Positions 14,402-21,092 of a DNA stretch of 22,557 bases are shown one piece after another. Location of the stretch: positions 1 to 22,557 of the IMG/VR virus record IMGVR_UViG_3300034374_003289. One strand, written 5' to 3'. Made by a program: the position numbers and the translations under genes. The notes beneath the pieces are model-generated. The model saw only the letters and a program-made list of their open reading frames with translations, made no database searches and was not told the origin of the DNA. Source of the stretch: a virus. Within the stretch, counting starts at the first letter, position 1. Every line of letters starts with the position of its first letter.

Positions 14402-14578
14402 TTACATTCCCATTACTACGGCAATTAACTGTGCAAACACAGCCAATGTCACAGCACCAAGAAATCTTTTGATCATCAACATATCTTTTTCCATATGCTT
14501 TAAATGATTGTCTAATACCAAATCTATTTTTTGTTCTAAGAGTGATAACCTCTTGTCCAAATTTTCGTATTCTTTCAT
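14402..14578 (-). CDS. Small one-TM coiled-coil membrane protein (XhlA/holin-like layout)
   Basis: This 58-residue protein begins MKEYENLDKRLSLLEQKIDL, an amphipathic helix with heptad-like Leu/Ile spacing. It continues VLDNHLKHMEKDMLMIKRF and ends in a hydrophobic segment (LGAVTLAVFAQLIAVVMG). The order of coiled coil, NHL-H motif and C-terminal membrane span is shared with XhlA-type hemolysin/holin partners and small membrane proteins of many marine phages. The ATG overlaps the previous stop as TAATG, with AGGAG 9 bases upstream. It may be a lysis accessory or membrane anchor, but its place beside portal genes leaves other roles open. Confidence 0.78.
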   Translation of the reverse strand: MKEYENLDKRLSLLEQKIDLVLDNHLKHMEKDMLMIKRFLGAVTLAVFAQLIAVVMGM

Positions 14579-14820
14579 TAGTCTTCACTCCTGTAGATTG
14601 TATCTGCAATTTCACCTCTTCTTGCCCTCACAAGATGGTAGATGTTTAACAGATGTTTTCGTGCCCTCACGCCTGCTGAATTATTCCATCTTTTCATAAA
14701 TTTTTCATTTTCCTGATAGTATGCTTTGAGTTCACGCATAAGTTCTTCGTGGCAATCTGTAGGTTGCACACGATAGGTAAACTCTTTCACCAAAACATCT
14801 ACATCAGGTTCATTACTCAT
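14578..14820 (-). CDS. Hc1/histone H1-like small basic protein
   Basis: This 80-residue protein has a helix of about 30 residues (HEELMRELKAYYQENEKFMK), followed by NNSAGVRARKHLLNIYHLV and a basic RARRGEI. The AGxRARK-L-x-L...R.EI pattern is the one found in Hc1/histone H1-like proteins of Chlamydia, Bacteroidetes and phages, which coat or bend DNA. The start chosen is ATG 14820, which overlaps the portal stop by eight bases and has GAGG about 10 bases upstream. A longer reading from 14859 has no support. It is next to the portal gene, so a DNA-packaging or ejection role is possible. The family call rests on motif resemblance only. Confidence 0.7.
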   Translation of the reverse strand: MSNEPDVDVLVKEFTYRVQPTDCHEELMRELKAYYQENEKFMKRWNNSAGVRARKHLLNIYHLVRARRGEIADTIYRSED

Positions 14821-16300
14821 CTGGTGAATCCTCTGTGTCTTCTTTTTCAAACAATTCATTTAGTTCTGGATGCAGATCCTGTATCTGTTGATCAGTGTAT
14901 CCTGCATTGACCATTTCTCTTAGATGTGTGACTAAATCAGTAGGTGAAGTAACTGGTCTATGTTGCACAGCATCCAATTGAGGCTGTGTGGTTAGTTCTT
15001 CATATCTGTCTTCGTCAACAATCAGTGCCAACATTTTGTTTTCAACTTCTTTGTTTAGGATGGGTGAATCAATACCTGCTTCTTTGGCCAGTTTCAACAT
15101 ATTCATATCATTGTATTTGTCTTGAATGTTAAAACTGTCTGGGTATTTTACAACACCATTCCATACTGTGCCTTGCCATAGGCTGTATATACGCCATATC
15201 TGTTCTTCTGCGTGTTCTAAGTTGTCTGCTTTTTCTGCAAGACGAGCATTTAGAAGTTGGAATTCTGTAGCAAGTGCAACACCACTTAATCTTCTTGTTT
15301 CAATTGAACGAATACCACCCATGTGTGTCATTCTATCTATTGCTTCAACTTTTTTATTAATAGATTCAAGTATGCCTTCAATACCTGAACCATTTGGTTC
15401 TAATAGATATGGTTTGACACTTTCTGGTAAATCGTCTGGCACTTGTATAACTGATCCTGCACCTGCCGCAGCCTGTGTGGATGCAGTTTTAACAAGACTT
15501 GGATGATTTGAAATACGAATTAACTGTTCCAATTCACTTAGTTCATTGTAGATTGATTTGCTCATATCTGCAACATCACCCACGTCTGAAATACCTATGC
15601 CTTTGATTGGAGACCTTTGGCTGTAAACACACACCGCAGGAATTATACCAAGTGCATTTGGTATTTCTTCCATTATGATTTCTTGATCGTCATCATAGGC
15701 AACAACCTTGATTCTATCAAGATAGTATTTTCTAAATGTGTCACGACCATTGTTTCTACCTTCATATAATTTTAGGTATGAAAGATAGTAGTGTCCGTTT
15801 GCGGCTCTTTGATATTCCCAGTCTAAAACATTTTCTGGAGTATACAAACTCATATAAGGACGAATGCCTTGATCAAGTTCTTCTGCTCTTGTGAATGCAA
15901 CAGTGTTGGGTTTGTCAATCACACACCATATGTGTCCATACACACTTGAATATGTGCTGACATCACGCATAACACTGTCAAAACTTCTACCATCTAAATC
16001 TGTGTCTTGTAAAAAAGCATCCAATGCTGAATCATTATCAATGTTTCCAAATTCTCTTTTAGGTGGCATACGGAATAAGAAACTGTTGTAGATTGCAACA
16101 ACGGCTTTAACATGGTTATCATAAGGAGTATTATCTAATCTTGTTTCATATTGTTCTCTGTTTTCGAAAATATAACTTGCAAGATATTCTCCTTCCTTGT
16201 AAGAATGTCCACCACTGTAGGAATCAATAAGGAACTTCCATCTTTTGATAAGTTCTTTCCATTGTGGGTGGGCTGATATAATTTGACTATTTTTTGACAT
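14813..16300 (-). CDS. Portal protein
   Basis: This 495-residue protein follows the large terminase gene, the canonical place for the portal ring through which DNA enters the head. N-terminal HPQWKELIKRWKFLIDSYSGG and TPYDNHVKAVVAIYNSFLFRMPPKRE resemble DUF4055-type portals of marine phages. Later segments include YSSVYGHIWCVIDKPN, MSLYTPENVLDWEY and a long helical stem with MTHMGGIRSIETRRLSGVAL. The C-terminus is acidic (EKEDTEDSPDE). AAGGTGG lies 6 bases before the ATG. Size and order make this call firm. Confidence 0.9.
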   Translation of the reverse strand: MSKNSQIISAHPQWKELIKRWKFLIDSYSGGHSYKEGEYLASYIFENREQYETRLDNTPYDNHVKAVVAIYNSFLFRMPPKREFGNIDNDSALDAFLQDTDLDGRSFDSVMRDVSTYSSVYGHIWCVIDKPNTVAFTRAEELDQGIRPYMSLYTPENVLDWEYQRAANGHYYLSYLKLYEGRNNGRDTFRKYYLDRIKVVAYDDDQEIIMEEIPNALGIIPAVCVYSQRSPIKGIGISDVGDVADMSKSIYNELSELEQLIRISNHPSLVKTASTQAAAGAGSVIQVPDDLPESVKPYLLEPNGSGIEGILESINKKVEAIDRMTHMGGIRSIETRRLSGVALATEFQLLNARLAEKADNLEHAEEQIWRIYSLWQGTVWNGVVKYPDSFNIQDKYNDMNMLKLAKEAGIDSPILNKEVENKMLALIVDEDRYEELTTQPQLDAVQHRPVTSPTDLVTHLREMVNAGYTDQQIQDLHPELNELFEKEDTEDSPDE

Positions 16301-16303
16301 CGT

Positions 16304-17542
16304 TTACCACCTTTTTGTTCCAAAAGTCCAGTGACTGAGTTCTTCTTGTTCAACCCGTGTCTTGATTGGGAACAAGTAGTCACAAAGATAGCCAACAGCA
16401 TCTGCGAAATGGTCAAGTCCTGAATCTTTATCTATTTGATTTGTATTTTCTTTGTATGTTAATCTTTGAAGACTATCAATGGTATGCTTACATTTAGGAT
16501 CAACTAATAATTTTCTTTCACCAGTTGCTGATCTAAGCATAGCATTGACAGCATTTACCCTATCTCTGATAGGTGTATGATATTGTCTTGATTTGACTGT
16601 AAAGCCTGCATTCTGTAGTATTGAAAAATCTGTTTTACCACCTGCAGAAGTTTTCTTTTGTCTTGAGGCAGGATCTGGATACACAACAATTTGACTGTTT
16701 GGATATCTGTGTTTGATTTCGTCTACTACTTCTTCTGTGTTTGATCCACGCATCATTATCTCGTCAAATATATGTATGCTATTTTTCGATACCTGTGCAA
16801 TAGTTGTGGCCATGCCGCCAATGTTGAAGTCTTGTCCTACATGGATAACACCTATCTGTGGATCTGCCAAAGGTTTTACAGTGCCTTTGTAATCAAAGTT
16901 ATAGTATACAACACCTGAATAGGTGTTGAATGTTGCGAGATATTCCTGTGCGAAGGTTTTGTCGTCCAGGTCTCTCCTTGCGGCTTCTATTTCTGTTTCA
17001 GCAACCATTCCACCTTCAACAGTGGTAAATTGCCATGCGTCCCAATCGTTTTCATTTAGAGCCTGTGTGTATAGTTCATGACTCCAACTGCCAACGCCTT
17101 TGGGTGTCCCGCAGAATAGTGCCTTTCCTTGCTTGTCAGATAGTGTGGGACGAATAACTTCTGTCCAAGCCTGGCGTGGAACATCTTGATACTCGTCTAT
17201 GACGACAAAATCTAATCCAACACCACGAAGACTGTCAAAATTGTCTGCACCTTTTAATTGTATCATTGAACCGTTTCTAAGCACCAAAGTCAATTCTGCT
17301 TCATTCTTGGTCTTGATCCAACGAAGGCTGTTTAATTTAGATACCAATTGCAACCATACAATGTTTTTTGACATTCTGTATGTGGGAGCAATGTATTGTA
17401 TATTTGCACCTGGGTTTTGTGCGGCGTGCCTGCATATTTCACGGATACACAGATGCGTTTTTCCAAAACGACGTCCCGTCACAAGACATTTGAATCTTGC
17501 TGGACTATCTGCAACCGTTCTTTGTGGCACACTTAATGGCAT
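16304..17542 (-). CDS. terL: Terminase large subunit (packaging ATPase and nuclease)
   Basis: This 412-residue motor cuts concatemeric DNA and pumps it into the prohead. The ATPase part has Walker A GRRFGKT at residues 23-29, Walker B FVVIDEYQD near 110-118 and a coupling motif CGTPKG near 148. The RNase H-like nuclease part has acidic residues in HVGQDFNIG (near 233), VVYPDPA (near 283) and DHFADAVGYL (near 385). All expected catalytic acids seem present. The ATG overlaps the small terminase stop as TAATG. It is of the short T4/SPP1-type length. Confidence 0.95.
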   Translation of the reverse strand: MPLSVPQRTVADSPARFKCLVTGRRFGKTHLCIREICRHAAQNPGANIQYIAPTYRMSKNIVWLQLVSKLNSLRWIKTKNEAELTLVLRNGSMIQLKGADNFDSLRGVGLDFVVIDEYQDVPRQAWTEVIRPTLSDKQGKALFCGTPKGVGSWSHELYTQALNENDWDAWQFTTVEGGMVAETEIEAARRDLDDKTFAQEYLATFNTYSGVVYYNFDYKGTVKPLADPQIGVIHVGQDFNIGGMATTIAQVSKNSIHIFDEIMMRGSNTEEVVDEIKHRYPNSQIVVYPDPASRQKKTSAGGKTDFSILQNAGFTVKSRQYHTPIRDRVNAVNAMLRSATGERKLLVDPKCKHTIDSLQRLTYKENTNQIDKDSGLDHFADAVGYLCDYLFPIKTRVEQEELSHWTFGTKRW

Positions 17543-17874
17543 TAATCTTCATCCCAAGGAAGTGGTTGATTTTCTGAAGTATTTTCTGGAGTCTCCTGCT
17601 GCGACAAGTAATTCTTGCCCAAAAAGATCTGCATACGGGTATCACCATTTAGTGCTTTGTCCCACTGTGCTCTTCTCAAACTCTTTTTACCGACACTTTT
17701 GCCCTTTTCAATAAGATCTCCAAAGTTCTTACGCACCGCATCGTGACTGATACCTACAACATCTGCTATTTCTCTCAATGTGCATTGCATACAGGCCAAA
17801 CGCCATACAGTTTCTCTATCAACATCTTTTACCTTAACCGGGCGTCGGTTTTTAGGTATTTCATATTCATCCAT
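17542..17874 (-). CDS. terS: Terminase small subunit
   Basis: This 110-residue basic protein recognises phage DNA for packaging. A helix-turn-helix spans residues ~25-52 (ACMQCTLREIADVVGISHDAV), followed by KNFGDLIEKGKSVGKKSLRRAQWDKALNGDTRMQIFLGKNYL, the usual oligomerisation region of small terminases. The C-terminus is acidic and short. The ribosome site is GAGGGG but rather distant (about 12 bases). It abuts the large subunit by TAATG. Confidence 0.9.
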   Translation of the reverse strand: MDEYEIPKNRRPVKVKDVDRETVWRLACMQCTLREIADVVGISHDAVRKNFGDLIEKGKSVGKKSLRRAQWDKALNGDTRMQIFLGKNYLSQQETPENTSENQPLPWDED

Positions 17875-17890
17875 AGTTTTTTCCGCCCCT

Positions 17891-18223
17891 CTATTCTATG
17901 CTCCGGGCACCTACTTTAACACGAAAATATCGTCTTTCTGTTAGGCTCCCGTCTGTGGTTATTGTATTATAAACTTTGTATATGTTGCCTTCTGTTCCGC
18001 CTGTAAGAGTAATTTGTGTTGTGTTGTCTGTTTTGGTATTGCCTGAAGTAGATAGGTTATCTGTGTCACCGGATATGGTTTCAACTTCCCATGTGCTTGT
18101 AGAAATTATACTACCAGCAGGAAGCCAATCCACCCAGTCAAGCAAATAACTTAGTGTTGCTTCTGGATCTTTGTCAATTACATATCCTGTGTTGTCTTTA
18201 TAAAATCCTGTTGTTGTTGCCAT
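17891..18223 (-). CDS. Ig-like virion accessory protein
   Basis: This 110-residue all-beta protein has DPEATLSYLLDWVDWLPAGSIIS, a variable middle and TQITLTGGTEGNIYKVYNTITTDG plus YFRVKV at the end. I know this pattern ('D.DW..WL..gdtI', 'lsGGtaGt.Y.v.n.i.T..g') from a widespread family of small phage structural proteins with an Ig/Fn3-like fold. Two adjacent ATG codons exist. The second (18223) is preferred, since AGGAG then has a 6-base spacing; the first leaves only 3. It overlaps the preceding stop by one base. The role is probably in the virion; its partner is unknown. Confidence 0.8.
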   Translation of the reverse strand: MATTTGFYKDNTGYVIDKDPEATLSYLLDWVDWLPAGSIISTSTWEVETISGDTDNLSTSGNTKTDNTTQITLTGGTEGNIYKVYNTITTDGSLTERRYFRVKVGARSIE

Positions 18224-20637
18224 CATAAACTCCTGTCGTGCATTTTTAGTGTTCGTTTGTCTTGAGGCACCAATAAACCTCTGGATTCAGGCAGCACTGT
18301 ATTTATTCGTGTTTCAGAATCCAGTGCAAAAACCCTTGATTCTGGCAGAATATTGCCTATTCTTGTTTCACTTGGCACATTTAATCGTGCATACAACGGC
18401 ACAGCAAATAGATAATTGCCTTCTGTGATTACAGTTGATTGTCCGGCCAATGCACTTGTGCCGAATAGTCTGTATCCTGCCAATGATTGAATGTCACTGG
18501 CACTTGATATAGTTAAGTCAGGACCAATAAACATTGTTGCACTTCCGGCAACCTGTAGATCACTTGCTAAACTACTTTGTGCATCAAATATTCTACCACC
18601 CAATGCTGATGTTTCACTTTGAGATTGTAGTGTTGAATTTGCACCTATGTTTAATCCGCCAACAAAATTTGTTTGACTGTTAAACAAAATATTACTAAAA
18701 TTAGATGATATCAATCCTACACTTGGCACAGTTGTAAATTGTCCTGCCATGCTACTACCAGCACTTATGCTGAGATTGGCTGTGCCTGTGGCAGTGGCTT
18801 GACTGTCAAGATTTATACCACCATCTAAAATTATTGCCAAACTACCTGTTAATGAAGTTTGTGTATCACTTGCAAGACTTTGACTAACATCAAACAGCAA
18901 TCCTGCGTTTGGTGTTGTGGTGCTTTCACTTAACATAGTTAGTGCATCCATATCTATATCTACACCACCTACAATGTCTGTTTGTGATTGTGTGTCTAAG
19001 TTTGCAATACTATCTAATCTAAATCCTGCTACACTGTTGATTTGTGTGGTGCTGGTCAGTGTTGCATTACCACCAGGTTGTAGTCCTGCTGTAATGTCAA
19101 GTGTAGTAGCACCTTGTTGATTTTGAATGTTGCCTATACCATCAAAATAATCTTCTACTGTGTAATCAAAATCTACATATCTATCAAAGAATCCAATTTG
19201 ATTTGAGGCATTGATTGTAGCATCTGCTTGTGCAAGGAGAGAAGCAATAGAACTTAGATCTACACCGCCTATGATATTTGTATCTGTTTGTGTGTTAAGA
19301 CTACCTATGCCACTTAGTGTTAGATTTGCTGTTGGGTCTATAACAAAATCACTTGCTATTGAACTGTCTGCATTTAGTCTAAATCCATCCAGTATGTTTA
19401 CGGCACTTTCACTGAATAGATTTGAATCAGCACCAATGTCTATTGCAGGATTTTGTGTTATCTGTGATTGACTTTCTATACTTGTATCAGCACCAATAGT
19501 GTTAGATGCTGTTTGAGAAGTTGCAAATTGACTTTGAACATCTATTTCAGGTGCAAGTGAAAATCCTGCAAGTATGTAGAATTTATCTTTGACATAAACT
19601 GTTTCTTGAAAATAATCCACAGCCACATAACCATCAGCAACATATGGATCTTCGTCCATATAATCATCTACAAAATAAGGTTTTGTTGCAGTTCCTGAAC
19701 TACTTTCACCAAGGGTTTGACTGTCTGCATATACAGCAAATCCACTTAGATTGTTTAATTGAAAATCACTGGCAAAATTTATAGGATCCATCAAAGGACC
19801 TGGTGGTCCAAATGTATCTGTGCCACTAAAACTAAGATCAAGTCCAGTTAAACTGTGATTGTCTCCAAAATCACTGCCTGGTTCATACAGCCAATACACA
19901 GGAGTATCACCATCTGGATAACCACTGTCTGCATCAAACCATCCTGCTGTGGTTCCAAAACTATCTGTGTTGGCAAGACTTACTTGGCCATTGTCAAAAT
20001 AATTTTCATAGGTAATTGTTTGTGTGTTGTCTTGAACATTTAGATAGAATCTATCCCAATCACATCTTTGATCAAAATGTATTTCTCGCACAACCATTTC
20101 TGTTTGACCACTTAGGTTTTCATTGCCAGGAATTGCACCACTTGCTTCAATACTACCATCAATGTTTAGAACATATCTTAGATCAGTTGATATCTGTGTG
20201 ACATTATAGTGAAAACTTAAAAAATGCCATTCATTGTCTTCTAATAAAGTCTCATCTAATCTTACCCGGTAGGTAGCAAAAGTAGGAGTAAACTCTATAA
20301 AAAGATTAAAATAACCTGTAAAATTATCAAATTGATCTTTTTGTCTTGCTAAACCAAATATCCAACTACTTTCAATATAACCTGTGCCTGGTGAGTTGTT
20401 GTTAGTTAAAAGAATCTTTTGACCACTAATTTTTAGTATGTTATAGTCTTGGTCAGGAACCCCAGGGCCTGGATCTATATCACTGATCGTGGGAACACGA
20501 AACCAAAAACTAACCACATGGCTCTCGCCCACAATATCAGTGGTTGTTTGAGGTGACCCATTATACGGCGGTGTATAGACCGCAATCGTATCTGTAGATG
20601 CAAGACCGTTTAGATCAGAACTTGGACTAATAGCCAA
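18223..20637 (-). CDS. Large repeat-containing adhesin/fibre protein with ConA-like N-terminal domain
   Basis: This is an 804-residue virion-type protein. Residues ~35-210 look like a LamG/ConA jelly roll (SHVVSFWFRVP, EWHFLSFHYNV, YVLNIDGSIEASG). Residues ~320-360 contain repeated Asp/Tyr motifs (DPYVADGYVAVDYF). From ~370 to ~745 about 16 degenerate repeats of 20-21 residues follow, with the pattern 'l.sqs.t...gG..l.a.S.', interrupted near 495 by RYVDFDYTVEDYFDGIG. The last ~50 residues are nonapeptide repeats built on ETR/ESR (ETRIGNILP, ESRVFALDS, ETRINTVLP, ESRGLLVPQ). The start is TTG at 20637 with AAGGGG 7 bases upstream; no ATG is near. It probably forms a long fibre or surface spike; function is inferred. 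Confidence 0.8.
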   Translation of the reverse strand: MAISPSSDLNGLASTDTIAVYTPPYNGSPQTTTDIVGESHVVSFWFRVPTISDIDPGPGVPDQDYNILKISGQKILLTNNNSPGTGYIESSWIFGLARQKDQFDNFTGYFNLFIEFTPTFATYRVRLDETLLEDNEWHFLSFHYNVTQISTDLRYVLNIDGSIEASGAIPGNENLSGQTEMVVREIHFDQRCDWDRFYLNVQDNTQTITYENYFDNGQVSLANTDSFGTTAGWFDADSGYPDGDTPVYWLYEPGSDFGDNHSLTGLDLSFSGTDTFGPPGPLMDPINFASDFQLNNLSGFAVYADSQTLGESSSGTATKPYFVDDYMDEDPYVADGYVAVDYFQETVYVKDKFYILAGFSLAPEIDVQSQFATSQTASNTIGADTSIESQSQITQNPAIDIGADSNLFSESAVNILDGFRLNADSSIASDFVIDPTANLTLSGIGSLNTQTDTNIIGGVDLSSIASLLAQADATINASNQIGFFDRYVDFDYTVEDYFDGIGNIQNQQGATTLDITAGLQPGGNATLTSTTQINSVAGFRLDSIANLDTQSQTDIVGGVDIDMDALTMLSESTTTPNAGLLFDVSQSLASDTQTSLTGSLAIILDGGINLDSQATATGTANLSISAGSSMAGQFTTVPSVGLISSNFSNILFNSQTNFVGGLNIGANSTLQSQSETSALGGRIFDAQSSLASDLQVAGSATMFIGPDLTISSASDIQSLAGYRLFGTSALAGQSTVITEGNYLFAVPLYARLNVPSETRIGNILPESRVFALDSETRINTVLPESRGLLVPQDKRTLKMHDRSL

Positions 20638-20648
20638 CGGTTATCCCC

Positions 20649-21068
20649 TTATGTTAGGGTTACCGTGAGATTTCCCGATGCCACTTGGAAGGTGTCTCCC
20701 GTTGTGACTGTCTTGCTCTGTGTTAATTCTCCTGCAAAAAGTGCATTTCCGCCAGTAGAAGCATCCATTACGGCCAATACTGTGACAGCACCATCATAGT
20801 TTGCTGTTGCTGTTGGGAATGTCACATCAGCATCATTGCTGATAGAACCACTTGATGGTGATCCAAATGTGACTGCCGTTCTTGCATAAGAACCCAGTGT
20901 TATTTCGTCTGTAAATGTTCCGGCTTCAATATTTGCCAAAACACTTGCGGCTGTGCCATAAAACAAAGCCACATATAAATTACTTGGTGATGTGTATGCA
21001 CCTGAGTTTCCGTTTAACCAGAAATCAAGTGTAGCATTCTCCAAGTAGTCGGTTGCTGCATTACTCAT
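20649..21068 (-). CDS. Small beta-rich virion protein
   Basis: This 139-residue protein begins MSNAATDYLENATLDFWLN and has SPSNLYVALFYG, then LGSYARTAVTFGSPSSGSI, DADVTFPTATANYDGAVTVLAVMDA and GDTFQVASGNLTVTL. This is a well-known family of 120-140-residue phage structural proteins ('SYAR.avtf', 'TFP.AT..wg.vt...i.Da', 'G.lt.s.tv..GDt...a.g.l.v.l'). AGGAG lies 7 bases before the ATG. It sits between two LamG-type proteins and likely belongs to the same fibre or head-decoration complex. The exact role is unknown. Confidence 0.82.
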   Translation of the reverse strand: MSNAATDYLENATLDFWLNGNSGAYTSPSNLYVALFYGTAASVLANIEAGTFTDEITLGSYARTAVTFGSPSSGSISNDADVTFPTATANYDGAVTVLAVMDASTGGNALFAGELTQSKTVTTGDTFQVASGNLTVTLT

Positions 21069-21092
21069 ATATTCTCTCCTTTTGTAATTGCA

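Noticed and set aside
14379-14615. Minus-strand 78-codon ORF starting MKLQIQSTG
   Set aside because: It is an out-of-frame shadow of the coupled small membrane protein at 14402-14578, which has the ribosome site, TAATG overlap and sensible protein features.
14578-14859. Longer N-terminus for the Hc1-like protein from 14859
   Set aside because: The extra residues lie in the portal gene and look like a frame shadow; ATG 14820 has the normal short overlap with the portal stop.
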